Positions 16,530 to 26,464 of a stretch of 64,000 nt of DNA are shown in pieces (the first letter of the stretch is position 1; each line of letters starts with the position of its first letter). The position numbers were made by a program, and so were the translations under genes. The stretch covers positions 62,001 to 126,000 of the forward strand of contig JAAUSF010000002.1 in NCBI GenBank assembly GCA_012033255.1. The letters are read 5' to 3'. Origin of the DNA: Cyanobacteria bacterium RU_5_0. GTDB taxonomy: Bacteria > Cyanobacteriota > Cyanobacteriia > Elainellales > Elainellaceae. The notes beneath the pieces were generated by a model. That model had not been told where the DNA came from and did no database searches. It saw nothing but the letters and a program-made list of their open reading frames with translations.

Positions 16530-19199
16530 ATGCAGCCCACTGACGAAAGTAAGTTCACTGAGAAAGCCTGGGACGCGATCGTCAAATCGCAAGATGTCGC
16601 TCGTCGGTTCCGCCATCAAAACCTGGAAGTTGAACATCTGGCGATTGCCTTGCTGGAGCAGGAAGGCTTAACAACGACGCTATTGGGCAAAGCAGGCATT
16701 GATCCGGTTTGGGTCAAACAAGAGCTAGATCGATTTGCCCAGCGTCAGCCTAGAGTCGCCGCCGATACCAAGCTATATTTGGGTCAAGGCTTGGATGTCA
16801 TGTTAGACAAAGCAGATGCCGCTCGTCGATCGCTGCAAGATGACTTTATTTCGATCGAGCATTTGTTAGTTGGGCTGTCGGAGGATAACCGAATCGGTCG
16901 CCGTCTGTTCAAAGACATTGATCCAGCGCAACTGGAGACAGCCATCAAGTCAGCGCGTGGCAGCCAGAAAGTCAAAGATCGCAATCCTGAATCGGGCTAT
17001 GAAGCTCTGGAAAAATATGGACGTGATTTAACGGAGCAAGCGAAGGCAGGCAAACTCGATCCGGTGATCGGGCGAGATGAAGAAATCCGGCGGGTGATTC
17101 AAGTTCTTTCTCGTCGGACAAAAAACAATCCGGTGCTAATTGGGGAACCTGGTGTCGGGAAAACGGCGATCGCAGAAGCTCTTGCCCAACGCATTATCAA
17201 TGGAGATGTACCCGAATCGCTTAAAGAGCGGCGGTTGATTAGTCTGGATATGGGATCACTGATCGCGGGAGCCAAATATCGCGGGGAATTCGAGAACCGG
17301 CTGCGATCGGTGCTGCGGGAAGTTACTAGTTCTGAGGGCAAAGTCGTTTTGTTTATCGACGAACTTCATACTGTAGTTGGGGCGGGGTCTGCTCAAGGCA
17401 CTACGGATGCCAGTAACCTGCTGAAGCCCATGTTGGCACGGGGCGAACTGCGTTGCATTGGGGCAACCACATTAGATGAATATCGCAAGCATATCGAGAA
17501 AGATGCCGCCTTGGAACGTCGCTTCCAGCAGGTCTATGTTGGTCAGCCGAATGTGGAAGATACGATCTCCATTTTGCGCGGCTTAAAGGAACGCTATGAG
17601 GTTCACCACGGGGTGAAAATTGCAGACTCGGCGCTGGTTGCCGCCGCTACCCTGTCCGATCGCTACATTAGCGATCGCTTCTTGCCCGATAAGGCAATCG
17701 ACCTGGTAGATGAAGCGGCCGCCAAGCTGAAGATGGAAATCACCTCCAAGCCCGAAGAACTAGAGACGATCGAACGGCGGTTGATTCAGCTAGAAATGGA
17801 GAAGCTGTCATTGGAAGGCGAAGGACAGTCTGCCGTTGTGATTGGGGTGTATCGGAGTTCTCGCGATCGGCTGGAAAAAATTGAGCAGGAAATCAACGAC
17901 CTGAAACAGCAACAAGTGACGCTCAGTTCTCAGTGGCGATCCGAGAAAGAGTTGATCGCGGCGATTAATGTCCTCAAGGAAGAAGAGGAACAACTGCGTC
18001 GTCAAATTGACAAAGCTGAGCGAGACTATGACCTCAACACGGCGGCTCAACTCAAATATGGGCGGCTAGAGACAGTCCACCGCGACTTAGAGGCGAAGGA
18101 AGCTAACCTCGTTGATATCCAAAATCGGGGAGCAACGCTGTTGCGAGAACAGGTGACAGAATCCGATATTGCTGAAATCGTGGCTAAATGGACAGGGATT
18201 CCGGTCAATCGCTTGATGGAATCGGAGCGGCAAAAGCTATTGCAACTGGAAGGCTATTTGCATCAACGGGTCATTGGTCAGCAGGAAGCGGTTGAAGCGG
18301 TGGCGGCAGCCATTCGTCGTGCCCGTGCTGGCATGAAAGATCTCGGTCGTCCGATCGGCTCCTTTATGTTTTTGGGACCGACCGGAGTCGGTAAAACAGA
18401 ACTGGCTCGTGCCCTGGCTGAATGCCTATTTGACACCAATGAGGCACTGGTACGCCTGGATATGTCGGAATATATGGAGAAACACTCCGTGGCTCGATTG
18501 GTGGGTGCGCCTCCGGGCTACATTGGCTATGAGGAAGGGGGACAACTGTCGGAAGCGATTCGCCGTCATCCTTATTCGGTACTGCTGTTGGATGAAGTTG
18601 AGAAGGCTCACCCGGATGTATTTAATGTGCTGCTACAACTGCTAGATGACGGACGCATTACCGATTCGCAAGGCAGAGTCGCGGATTGCCGCAACACGAT
18701 CGTGGTGATGACCAGCAACATTGGCAGTGAACATATTTTGGACGTTGCCGGTGATGATGCTCAATACGAAGAAATGCAGAAACGAGTGATGAATGCGCTG
18801 CGATCGCACTTCCGTCCTGAATTTCTCAATCGTGTGGATGATATCATCCTGTTCCATGCCCTCACACTCAAAGAACTGCGTCAAATTGTTGGCATTCAAC
18901 TTCAACGAGTCCGTCGCCTATTAGCAGAGCAAAAGATTGGTTTAGAACTGACCGATATCGCGCAAAATTTCATTGCGGATAAAGGCTACGACCCTGTATA
19001 TGGTGCACGCCCGTTGAAACGAGCCATTCAGAAAGAGATTGAAAACCCGATCGCCACTAAAATTCTGGAAAATGCCTTTGTTGAAGGCGACACTATTTAC
19101 ATTGATGTGATCAGTCACAAGTTGACGTTTACAAAAGAACGTCCACTAGTGAATAGTCAACCTGTGATCGCCACACAGAGCGTGACGGCTGAAAACTAA
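16530..19199 (+). CDS. clpB: ATP-dependent disaggregase ClpB
   Basis: ClpB is the Hsp104-type hexameric chaperone that pulls proteins out of aggregates with DnaK. The 889 residues have the N-terminal Clp repeat domain ([10 protein letters not shown]), and AAA+ domain 1 with Walker A GEPGVGKT (from G205) and Walker [12 protein letters not shown] coiled-coil middle domain (about 410-540) distinguishes ClpB from ClpA/ClpC; AAA+ domain 2 has GPTGVGKT (from G616) and [11 protein letters not shown] ClpP-docking loop is not evident. Cyanobacteria usually carry two ClpB; which one this is cannot be decided here. It lies alone, behind a likely operator. Confidence 0.96.
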   Translation: MQPTDESKFTEKAWDAIVKSQDVARRFRHQNLEVEHLAIALLEQEGLTTTLLGKAGIDPVWVKQELDRFAQRQPRVAADTKLYLGQGLDVMLDKADAARRSLQDDFISIEHLLVGLSEDNRIGRRLFKDIDPAQLETAIKSARGSQKVKDRNPESGYEALEKYGRDLTEQAKAGKLDPVIGRDEEIRRVIQVLSRRTKNNPVLIGEPGVGKTAIAEALAQRIINGDVPESLKERRLISLDMGSLIAGAKYRGEFENRLRSVLREVTSSEGKVVLFIDELHTVVGAGSAQGTTDASNLLKPMLARGELRCIGATTLDEYRKHIEKDAALERRFQQVYVGQPNVEDTISILRGLKERYEVHHGVKIADSALVAAATLSDRYISDRFLPDKAIDLVDEAAAKLKMEITSKPEELETIERRLIQLEMEKLSLEGEGQSAVVIGVYRSSRDRLEKIEQEINDLKQQQVTLSSQWRSEKELIAAINVLKEEEEQLRRQIDKAERDYDLNTAAQLKYGRLETVHRDLEAKEANLVDIQNRGATLLREQVTESDIAEIVAKWTGIPVNRLMESERQKLLQLEGYLHQRVIGQQEAVEAVAAAIRRARAGMKDLGRPIGSFMFLGPTGVGKTELARALAECLFDTNEALVRLDMSEYMEKHSVARLVGAPPGYIGYEEGGQLSEAIRRHPYSVLLLDEVEKAHPDVFNVLLQLLDDGRITDSQGRVADCRNTIVVMTSNIGSEHILDVAGDDAQYEEMQKRVMNALRSHFRPEFLNRVDDIILFHALTLKELRQIVGIQLQRVRRLLAEQKIGLELTDIAQNFIADKGYDPVYGARPLKRAIQKEIENPIATKILENAFVEGDTIYIDVISHKLTFTKERPLVNSQPVIATQSVTAEN

Positions 19200-19275
19200 A
19201 CGATCGCCCCCATCTCTCAACTTACGACAACAGAAGGACGCTTCTTATTGATGAGATGCTTGGTAAGCTGATGTT

Positions 19276-19917
19276 TTAGCTAGGGTAGCAGACTTTGGTT
19301 CCACCTAGACCGCAGTAGCCGCCTGGGTTTTTGGCGAGATATTGTTGATGATACTCCTCTGCATAGTAAAACTCAGGGGCTTCTAGGATTTCGGTTGTGA
19401 TTGAACTATAGCCTTCCGATTTGAGGGCTTGCTCATAAGCAACTTTGGAAGCTTCGGCTAGGTTTCGCTGCTCCTCAGAGTAGACATAAATTCCGGAGCG
19501 ATATTGAGTCCCTGCGTCATTGCCTTGGCGCATTCCTTGAGTCGGATCGTGGCTTTCCCAGAAGATCTTAAGCAACTCTTCGTAGCTGATCACTTTAGGA
19601 TCGTAAGCCACGAAAACCACTTCGTTATGCCCAGTCATGCCTGAACAGACTTCTCGGTATGTGGGATTTGGCGTGACTCCAGCCGCGTAACCAACCGCAG
19701 TCGTGTAAACCCCTTCTTGTTGCCAGAATTTCCGTTCTGCCCCCCAGAAACAGCCCAAACCAAACATCGCAAGTTCTATCCCTTCAGGGAACGGAGGTTT
19801 AAGGGGGTTGCCGTTTATGAAGTGGCGATCGGGTACTGGCATCGATTCTGTCCGTCCGGGAAGCGCCTCGTTAACCGTTGGCAGGGAGAGCTTTTTACCA
19901 AATCCAAATAACACCAT
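19276..19917 (-). CDS. msrA: Peptide methionine-S-sulfoxide reductase MsrA
   Basis: MsrA repairs oxidised methionine by reducing the S-sulfoxide. The catalytic motif GCFWGAE (C56) is intact. [24 protein letters not shown] and the resolving-region [10 protein letters not shown] near the C-terminus are visible. An N-terminal extension of about 45 residues precedes the core ([19 protein letters not shown]), a feature of many cyanobacterial and plant-type MsrA proteins. The gene is convergent with clpB, both being protein-damage functions, but this may be chance. Confidence 0.96.
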   Translation of the reverse strand: MVLFGFGKKLSLPTVNEALPGRTESMPVPDRHFINGNPLKPPFPEGIELAMFGLGCFWGAERKFWQQEGVYTTAVGYAAGVTPNPTYREVCSGMTGHNEVVFVAYDPKVISYEELLKIFWESHDPTQGMRQGNDAGTQYRSGIYVYSEEQRNLAEASKVAYEQALKSEGYSSITTEILEAPEFYYAEEYHQQYLAKNPGGYCGLGGTKVCYPS

Positions 19918-20269
19918 GAGAGCTAACTCTAATCCTTATCCACATTTTTACTACCTTGATCATAGATCATAGGGTTCGATCGCCCCTGAGGCACAAATAG
20001 AAAATCCCTTTGAGTCAGCTAAATGATTGCTGAGAAGAGCCTGAGCAGGAGAAGAGGGAAGAATGAAGAGGGAAGAGGGAAGAGGGAAGAGGGAAATGAA
20101 GAATGAAGAATGAAGGGGTTTTCTCAGTCCTCAGTCCTATAGCTAAGTGCTGAGTTCTGAGGACTGAGTGCTGAGTCAGGATGGATTGACCGTTTGCCTT
20201 TCAGCCTTTGGCATTGTCCTAACCACGCTGGCTACTGCTATGGGACGTGCTTTAAAACTGGTTGAAAGG
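19918..20269. repeat. Gene-free stretch with purine-rich and CTGAG microsatellites
   Basis: At 20050-20118 there is a run of GAAGAGGGAA / GAATGAA units; at 20120-20180 a run of CTCAGTCCTCAGTCC and GTGCTGAGT pieces in both orientations. No gene is supported. Such runs produce long but meaningless open frames. Confidence 0.7.
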
Positions 20270-20306
20270 GTTGATTTTTCGTACACGAAGCGCACGAAAA
20301 ATCAAC
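20270..20306 (-). terminator. Hairpin downstream of the propeller gene
   Basis: GTTGATTTTTCGT (20270-20282) pairs perfectly with ACGAAAAATCAAC (20294-20306) around an 11-base loop. It lies 14 bp after the stop of the minus-strand gene at 20321. The T-rich arm is inside the stem rather than behind it, so it is an untypical terminator, but a perfect 13-bp stem in this position probably ends or protects the transcript. Confidence 0.45.
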
Positions 20307-20320
20307 TTTTAAAACAGACC

Positions 20321-22111
20321 CTAGCCGATCGTGATATTGAATGTGCCTGTGGTAGCGGATGCTCCGTCGCTGATGCTGAATCCGAAGGTGTCACTGGTGG
20401 CAGTGGCGTTGTTGAGTGAGATTTGATTGGCAGTGGAACTTGTGCCGCTTAGCCAAACCACATTAGAACCTGAGACGAGCGGGTCACTATCATTCAATAG
20501 GTTGTTGGTCAGGGCGATCGTTTGGCTCGTTGCGCCGTTGTAGAAGAAAATCTCAGTGTCAGTGCCATCCGATCGAGTCCAAACTAAATTGGAACCTGAG
20601 ATGCCACTAAGCGTATCTGATGCACTGGTTGTAATTTGTTTAATCAATTTAGTCTCAACGTCAAAAAGATAGAGTCCATCTTGCGTATTGTCTGATGTGT
20701 GATTGCGCTGAAAGGCAATGAATGAATCAGAAATCAATGCCGAGGAATCATCCAAAACAACACTATCAGAAATAGCTTCATCTTCTCCATCTTTGAAGTA
20801 AAAAATATCTTTATCGCTGCCCTTTGTGCGTTCCCAAACCGCGATCGAGCCAGAAATTGCGGTCAATTTATCTGACACTCTTCGGGTAAGAAGTTCGGGT
20901 GTTCTGCCTGTATCAATGTTGTAGAGATAAATTCCTCCCACATTTCCAGTTGAGTTAATCTGCTCAAAGGCAACATGAGAACCTGAGATCAGAGGTTGAG
21001 TCGCGATATCGTTAAGTGATCCAATTGAATTAGATCTGGTTGAGGTGCCAACAACATAAAGTCGGACATCACTATCGTTAGTTCTCTTCCTTTCCCAAAC
21101 TACATTCAAGCCTGAAATTTGTGGATTCGTGTCTTCAAAATTGTCATTATCTGACAGGCGTTTTGTAGGTTCTCCAGTTGAAGCATTGTAGAAAAAAATT
21201 TCCGCTGCCGTGTCAATTCCGCTTTGCCAAACAATATTGAAACCTGAAATTTGTGGATTCAAATCATCGACATCGTTAGACGTAATTTGAGAGACAATCC
21301 CGGTTGTGCCGTTATAAAAGAAAATTTCGGTATCCGTCCCATCGGAGGCTGCCCACACAACATTGGAACCTGAAATTTTTGGTGTTCCAGATAAACTCAC
21401 TTCATTGGCGAGTTGGTTGGGTTGTTGATAAATAACCCGATTGTTGTTGAGGTCATCTTGGGTGAAAGAAGCATTGAGTGTTAGCGGAGTGCCATTAAGC
21501 CGCAATTGTCCAGATTTGGGCAAATTAGTCAGCGTATAAACGAGTTGAGAGGCTTGTTGTTCTGGATCAGTGGCCTGAAGCAAGGTGCCGCCGATCGCCC
21601 CACTGCCACCGCGAGTCACTGATACTCCCAGATTTGCCAAAAGCGTCGGTGCTGTGTTGGGCAAAGGAGCAGGACTATTGGAACCGCCACCAGGGCCTGG
21701 TGAAGGAATGGGACTTCCGGGACTGGGTGAAGGAACGGGACTGCCAGGACTGGGTGAAGGAAGGGTAATCGTATTTGAACGGAGGATTAATCTGTAGCGA
21801 GTTGTTGTCCTGCCTCTCGCATTCACCTGAACAAAATACGTCCCTTGATTCAAATCGATCGTGATTGCTTCATTTCTTCGTCCCTCTCGATTCGATCGCC
21901 CAATCACTCGACCGCGATTGTTCAGCAGAAGCACATCTGCATTGGTTTTTAACCCCTTGAGGTCAAGCTTGAAACTACTGCGGGTTTTCAGGCTAAATCG
22001 ATAAACATCAAAGCGATCGCGCTCCCCAATTCTGTCTCTAAAGGTTCTAGGACGATTAGAAATACCAATCTGTTTAGCCGCTTGACGAGAATTTCCAGGA
22101 TCTCTTGCCAT
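20321..22111 (-). CDS. PPC-domain protein with a beta-propeller nested in a cadherin-like domain
   Basis: Residues 1-110 are a PPC-type (bacterial pre-peptidase C-terminal) beta domain (DVYRFSLKTRSSFKLDLKGL; NQGTYFVQVNA). A Pro-rich SPSPGSP linker follows, then a CSPG/cadherin-like domain that starts normally (QLVYTLTNLPKSGQLRLNG; DDLNNNRVIYQ). It is interrupted by seven to eight blades of about 43 residues, each opening with ISGSNVVW-like and closing with EIFFYNG-like strands. The last residues (SDTFGFSISDGASATTGTFN) look like the missing end of the first domain. No signal peptide or membrane helix is seen, as in type I-secreted proteins. It lies 64 bp behind the caspase gene on the same strand, possibly co-transcribed. 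No function is known. Confidence 0.7.
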   Translation of the reverse strand: MARDPGNSRQAAKQIGISNRPRTFRDRIGERDRFDVYRFSLKTRSSFKLDLKGLKTNADVLLLNNRGRVIGRSNREGRRNEAITIDLNQGTYFVQVNARGRTTTRYRLILRSNTITLPSPSPGSPVPSPSPGSPIPSPGPGGGSNSPAPLPNTAPTLLANLGVSVTRGGSGAIGGTLLQATDPEQQASQLVYTLTNLPKSGQLRLNGTPLTLNASFTQDDLNNNRVIYQQPNQLANEVSLSGTPKISGSNVVWAASDGTDTEIFFYNGTTGIVSQITSNDVDDLNPQISGFNIVWQSGIDTAAEIFFYNASTGEPTKRLSDNDNFEDTNPQISGLNVVWERKRTNDSDVRLYVVGTSTRSNSIGSLNDIATQPLISGSHVAFEQINSTGNVGGIYLYNIDTGRTPELLTRRVSDKLTAISGSIAVWERTKGSDKDIFYFKDGEDEAISDSVVLDDSSALISDSFIAFQRNHTSDNTQDGLYLFDVETKLIKQITTSASDTLSGISGSNLVWTRSDGTDTEIFFYNGATSQTIALTNNLLNDSDPLVSGSNVVWLSGTSSTANQISLNNATATSDTFGFSISDGASATTGTFNITIG

Positions 22112-22175
22112 AGATCTTTGATTGAACTACGCGAACACCTATGGTATCAAGGTACAAGTGCATTGTCATGAGACT

Positions 22176-23336
22176 CTAAGATTTAGGATCAACGATCATC
22201 TGGAATTTGTGAGAAGCCGTGGGTTCTCTGTCTTCCAACTCTCCCAAAATCCGTGATTCGATCGTCTTTATATCCTCATCTCGTAACCCTAAAAACGTTC
22301 GATAGTCTTTTAGATCATTCAAAATCGATTCAGAGAAGGGAAACCCTTCTTGTTCCACGGTTTCAATCAGCGTTTGTTCATATTCCTCTAATTTACGCTG
22401 ATATTCTCGTAAAGGTTGCAGCACTTCGATTTCAATTTGGGTTGCCGTTTCCGATGACAAATTCAGTTTACCTCGCAACGTGTTGAGCATTCGTCGAGCC
22501 GGAACTGAAAAACGAGATTCATTCAGCCGTAAGCTGCCCTGCTTAATGCGCTTCTCGACTTCCTTGCGATATTTCAATCGAGGATCATCTTTGGGCGATC
22601 GGGCTAATAAAATTCGGTGTCCTTCCTCAACGGGGAAGAACTTGGGTGTCATCGTCGGTGCGGCTTGCTGAACTTTATCGCTGACATAATCATGTAACTC
22701 ATCAATCGAAATCCATCCGTCTCCATCGCGATCGGCGGCTCCAGATTTAATGCCATCTACCAGGTAATGCGTGTAGAGAGACAGATCATAGCCTTCCAGG
22801 TGAAACGATCGCTGCGTGGCGCTGGAAGAGGTTAAAATCGCCCGTCCTTTGCTGCCTAACTGTGCCTGAATGTCAATAGTGTTGTCGGCTTTTAGAGTAA
22901 CCCCTCTAGCAAAGGCTCCACTAAAACAACAATCGAAGATAAGGACTTGGCGTTCCGATCGGCTTTCTGCCATGTTGTTGTGGAGTTCGTTCGCCGCCAG
23001 CGCCGTGTGTTTTACAAGTCTACCCTTCGTATCCTTGCGAGTGGTTGGCGTAACCAGATAAAGCTTGCCGTTTTCATCAGTGATTCCATGTCCTGAAAAA
23101 TAGAACAGCACCAAATCCTCTTTCTGGCGATTGGCAAACAGGGTGTAGATCGCTTCCTCCATTTGCTCTCGCTTCGGATTTTCCAAAACGATGACATCTT
23201 CAGGGGCAAAATTACCCATCTCCGGGTGCTGCAAAACCTCTTGGAGTGCGCGAATGTCAGCGATCGCATTCGGCAAGGCATTTAAATCAGGTTCACTATA
23301 CTCACTCACCCCAATCAAGAGGGCAACCTTGCTCAC
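22176..23336 (-). CDS. Caspase-family (C14) cysteine protease with EF-hand-like loop
   Basis: This is an orthocaspase/metacaspase-type protease of 386 residues. The p20 fold is clear: KVALLIGVSEY, catalytic His in FYFSGHG (H83) and catalytic Cys in DCCFSG (C137). RAILTSSSATQ follows, then a perfect EF-hand loop pattern D202-x-D204-x-D206-G-x-I-x-x-x-E213, suggesting calcium control as in metacaspases. The C-terminal 130 residues are helical and contain LNTLRGKLNLSS and DYRTFLGLRDEDIKTIE, resembling helical tails seen on other cyanobacterial effector proteins. It starts with GTG, overlapping the stop of the EACC1-like gene by four bases (GTGA), so translation is coupled. Likely an Arg/Lys-specific protease in stress or defence. 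Confidence 0.88.
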   Translation of the reverse strand: MSKVALLIGVSEYSEPDLNALPNAIADIRALQEVLQHPEMGNFAPEDVIVLENPKREQMEEAIYTLFANRQKEDLVLFYFSGHGITDENGKLYLVTPTTRKDTKGRLVKHTALAANELHNNMAESRSERQVLIFDCCFSGAFARGVTLKADNTIDIQAQLGSKGRAILTSSSATQRSFHLEGYDLSLYTHYLVDGIKSGAADRDGDGWISIDELHDYVSDKVQQAAPTMTPKFFPVEEGHRILLARSPKDDPRLKYRKEVEKRIKQGSLRLNESRFSVPARRMLNTLRGKLNLSSETATQIEIEVLQPLREYQRKLEEYEQTLIETVEQEGFPFSESILNDLKDYRTFLGLRDEDIKTIESRILGELEDREPTASHKFQMIVDPKS

Positions 23337-23707
23337 GCCTTAAAAAACTCCTCTGCCTGCTGCATCAGAAACTCAAAATCTTCCTGGTTATTCGCTTTAC
23401 CTGTAAACTTTCTGCCATCAGGAGCCTCAAACGCCGCTTCTAGAGATTTGTTGGCGAGGCGATCCTTGAGAAAATTCCACAGCTTTCCGATGTTTTCAAA
23501 ATTGACTTCCGCTTGCATTGCCCCAATCAAAAAGCCTCCAACACTCTTAGGTGTCATTCCGGCAACGGCGAGAGCCTGATTAAAGGGCACAAGGGTTGCA
23601 TCTTCCACCCCATCGACTTCTTTCACTTGAGGCACTAACGCTTCAACATACCTTTGCAACGCTTCGTCACTCAAATCCGGATCGTTTAGTGAGATTGTAA
23701 CTTTCAT
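23333..23707 (-). CDS. EACC1-like effector-associated small protein
   Basis: This 124-residue alpha/beta protein reads MKVTISLNDPDLSDEALQRY, then VDGVEDATLVPFNQA and later LEAAFEAPDGRKFTG. The order DPDLSDEALQ / GVEDATLVP / a small Gly-Ala stretch (GGFLIGAMQAEVNF) / a final acidic-aliphatic helix (FEFLMQQAEEFF) matches my memory of EACC1. This is the 'effector-associated constant component 1' of bacterial NTP-dependent conflict systems described by Aravind and colleagues, which is often encoded next to caspase or trypsin effectors. The identification is from pattern, not from a search. It is the first gene of the caspase operon and overlaps it by four bases, so both should be made in a fixed ratio. 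Confidence 0.6.
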   Translation of the reverse strand: MKVTISLNDPDLSDEALQRYVEALVPQVKEVDGVEDATLVPFNQALAVAGMTPKSVGGFLIGAMQAEVNFENIGKLWNFLKDRLANKSLEAAFEAPDGRKFTGKANNQEDFEFLMQQAEEFFKA

Positions 23708-23838
23708 TCGATCGCTCCCACAGAAGGCTGTTTATCCAGGAAAATTTTCTTTGCTATTGTAAGCGTTGCATCTTAGAGATGCCGACAACAGAACCCGGAG
23801 ACAACCCCAAACTTCACGCTCGAATCAGCCCCATTCAA

Positions 23839-25287
23839 TCAGATCCAAAAGCGACGGATGAACGAGGGTTGTTGCCATTGATAGGCGATCGATCGGAGAA
23901 TTTCTGAAAAGGTGGGAGAGATGAACGGAAGTTGGGCGATCGCTCTGATGTTCATTCGTTTTTGTATGGCTAGGGCGATCGTGCCGATCCATTCACTTGC
24001 ACCTGCTCCAAGAATATGTGCCCCTAAAATCTCACCATTGGAGCGCACAATCAGCTTACAGAACCCGATCGTTTCTCCGTGAATGTGGGCCTTCAGCAGC
24101 GTCTTAAATTCTTGCTGCAACACAAAAATTTTGTCTCCGTAGTGTTGTCTGGCTTGGGATACCGTCAGACCAACTCGGACGAACTCTGGATCAGTCCAGA
24201 TGGCGATCGGAATCGGTCGATAATCCACTTGAGTAGAGGCAAAGAGAAGAGCGTTTTTGAGGACAAGATCAGCTTCATACTGCGCCAGATGGAACAACGG
24301 ATAGCCGCCGAGTGCTTCACCACAAGCATAAATTCGAGAATTCGTGGTTTGCAATGTTTGATTAACCGGAATGCCGCGTGGATGCCATTTAACGCCGATC
24401 GACTCTAAATTGAACGCTGTTAAGGCTTGCTGTCGTCCCAATGCCAACAAGAGCGCATCGGCTTCCAATGCCTGATTTCCTGCCTGTACCCAAGTGTGAT
24501 CCCCAATTTGTCGAGTTTGGGTAATGCGGGTTTGAGTAAGAATGGAGATTCCCTCAGCTTCCAATATTGCCTGAAGGAGGGCGATCGCTTCCTCGTCTTC
24601 ATACGGGAGAAGGCGCTTGCTGCTAACTACCAACGTGACTTGAGACCCTAATCGATTGAAGACTTGCGCCAGTTCAATACTTCTGGGTTCGCCGCCAAAA
24701 ATAATCAGACGCGCTGGCAGAGCTTCCCAAGACTGCTGACTCAAAGAGTCGATCGTCAGATAGTTGATGCTGGCTAAGCCTTCAATCTCCGGAATGATCG
24801 GCTGAGACGGAGGAGCCAGGAGGCAAGTACGCGATCGCAGTGAGCGATTCTCAACCTCAACTATCAATGGATGGCGGCTTAATGCGTTGAATGTAGACGA
24901 TCGAGGGCGGGAGGGCAGCCGTTCCACAAATGCTCCTTGCCCCAACACCACATCTACACCCGATGCCGCCAAATGGGGAAGAGACAAGCTTGGCACCCCG
25001 TTCTCATCAATTATTTCCGTTATGGCTTGTGTCCATTGCGCCAGATCTTGCCATCGGAGGGTGGGCTTTTCCTGCCAATACCATCCCTGATGCTGAGCAT
25101 GACGGATCTGCTGGATCAGCCGTCCGAGGTACATCACGCTCTGATGGAAGATAGCGGCGTCTTGACCCTGAGTTTGGGTGTTTGGCTCAACCAAAGCCAC
25201 ACGAGCGTTGAGCCGACTGGCGTTAGCGGCGGCATATCGAGCCACCAGACTGCCCCCAATAATCACTAAGTCATACTCGATCGTCAT
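23839..25287 (-). CDS. FAD/NAD(P)-dependent oxidoreductase lacking the redox disulfide
   Basis: The overall plan is that of class I pyridine nucleotide-disulfide oxidoreductases (Lpd, mercuric reductase): FAD motif YDLVIIGGSLVARYAA, NAD motif LIIFGGEPRSIELAQ, IYACGEALGGYPL and a C-terminal dimerisation domain. Two catalytic features are missing. The CxxxxC pair expected near residue 45 (compare C44/C49 of the Lpd at 29892-31322) is replaced by PNTQTQGQDAAIF without Cys, and the C-terminal HPT motif is ISPT. It can hardly work as a disulfide reductase and may be a diaphorase-type enzyme or flavin-binding regulator. The ATG overlaps the stop of the CobD-like gene (ATGA). Confidence 0.8.
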   Translation of the reverse strand: MTIEYDLVIIGGSLVARYAAANASRLNARVALVEPNTQTQGQDAAIFHQSVMYLGRLIQQIRHAQHQGWYWQEKPTLRWQDLAQWTQAITEIIDENGVPSLSLPHLAASGVDVVLGQGAFVERLPSRPRSSTFNALSRHPLIVEVENRSLRSRTCLLAPPSQPIIPEIEGLASINYLTIDSLSQQSWEALPARLIIFGGEPRSIELAQVFNRLGSQVTLVVSSKRLLPYEDEEAIALLQAILEAEGISILTQTRITQTRQIGDHTWVQAGNQALEADALLLALGRQQALTAFNLESIGVKWHPRGIPVNQTLQTTNSRIYACGEALGGYPLFHLAQYEADLVLKNALLFASTQVDYRPIPIAIWTDPEFVRVGLTVSQARQHYGDKIFVLQQEFKTLLKAHIHGETIGFCKLIVRSNGEILGAHILGAGASEWIGTIALAIQKRMNIRAIAQLPFISPTFSEILRSIAYQWQQPSFIRRFWI

Positions 25288-26453
25288 AGTGATTCCTGAG
25301 ATTGATCGTTGAGGATGTCAGCCAATCCATCCAAGAGTCGTTGATTTTCAGCCGGAGTGCGGACAGCAACGCGAAAGAACCGATCGCCCAATTCCGCAAA
25401 GCTCATACAATCGCGGATCAAAATCTGATAGCGCTGAAGCAACTGCCGTTGTATCGCCAGGACAGAGGATTCTGAGCGAACTAGCAAAAAATTAGCGGCA
25501 CCCGGAAGAGGATGGAGTCCCGGTAAGGCGGCTAAGCCCTGAAATAAGTGTAATCGCGCTTCCTCTAGCCAATCCCAGGTTTGCTGCTGGAATGGGATAT
25601 CTTGGAGAACGGCAATAGCGGCTGCCACGGCTAACGCATTGACTGACCAAGGATCACGCCACTGTTGCCAGCGGCGTAGGCGATCGGGGTGGGCGATCAC
25701 ATAACCTAGTCGCAGTCCGGGGAGACTGTAGAACTTGGTCAACGATCGCAGTATCACTAAATTTGGATGATCCTGCACCCAATCCATCATGCTCTGTTGC
25801 TGATTCAGTCGCAGGAAATCCATAAACGCTTCATCTACGACCACCAGTCCAAACGGATCAATCCACGATCGAACTTGCTCTCTGGACAATAACATTCCCG
25901 TTGGGTTGTGTGGGTTGTTCAGGAGTAAACCACGGGTTGAATGAGAGGGGGTTGAATCAATCTGGCGATCGGCTTTAATCCAATTTTCCCGATCTTGTAT
26001 CCTTATAGCCAGATCACAGTCAGCCAGATCACAGTCAGCCAGGTCATCATCCCACGATAAAAGCGGAATCGTTGTAATCTTAGCCTCAAATGCCTGCAAC
26101 GCCCGCGAATAGTCGCCAAAGGCTGGAGTGAACAGGCAAGTTACATCGTGTTTGGCTAAATCTCGACACGCCCAGGTAAGCAGTTCGGCGGAACCGTTTC
26201 CGGGCAAAATCCAATCGGGCGGGACGTGATGAAATCGACTGAGTGCCGATCGCAATTCGCCATACTCCGGATCAGGATAGGCTTTCACATCCAATAAATG
26301 AGCCTGGATTGCCTCGATCGCGGATGGCGGGGGTCCCAATGGGTTGATGCTAGCGGAGAAATCTAAAATAGCAAGGGGGGAACAGCCTGCGATTATGGCT
26401 GCCCAGGTTAAATTCCCCCCATGTACGGGTTGTGCTGAGGATGAAACTTGCAC
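25284..26453 (-). CDS. cobD: CobD-like threonine-phosphate decarboxylase / class I-II aminotransferase
   Basis: This PLP enzyme of fold type I has HGGNLTWAA, LDFSASINPLGPP, YPDPEYGELRSAL, NNPHNPTG, VVDEAFMDF and the PLP-binding Lys in SLTKFYSLPGLRLGY. The HGG plus FSASINPLGPP opening is typical of CobD, which makes the aminopropanol phosphate used for the cobalamin nucleotide loop, and separates it from histidinol-phosphate aminotransferase. A surface loop near residue 140 carries a 15-bp tandem repeat (26007-26036) giving DLADC twice. The downstream flavoprotein gene overlaps by four bases. Of interest, a B12-binding radical SAM enzyme is encoded at 11174, though not linked. Confidence 0.8.
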   Translation of the reverse strand: MQVSSSAQPVHGGNLTWAAIIAGCSPLAILDFSASINPLGPPPSAIEAIQAHLLDVKAYPDPEYGELRSALSRFHHVPPDWILPGNGSAELLTWACRDLAKHDVTCLFTPAFGDYSRALQAFEAKITTIPLLSWDDDLADCDLADCDLAIRIQDRENWIKADRQIDSTPSHSTRGLLLNNPHNPTGMLLSREQVRSWIDPFGLVVVDEAFMDFLRLNQQQSMMDWVQDHPNLVILRSLTKFYSLPGLRLGYVIAHPDRLRRWQQWRDPWSVNALAVAAAIAVLQDIPFQQQTWDWLEEARLHLFQGLAALPGLHPLPGAANFLLVRSESSVLAIQRQLLQRYQILIRDCMSFAELGDRFFRVAVRTPAENQRLLDGLADILNDQSQESL

Positions 26454-26464
26454 GAAGCCGCCTA

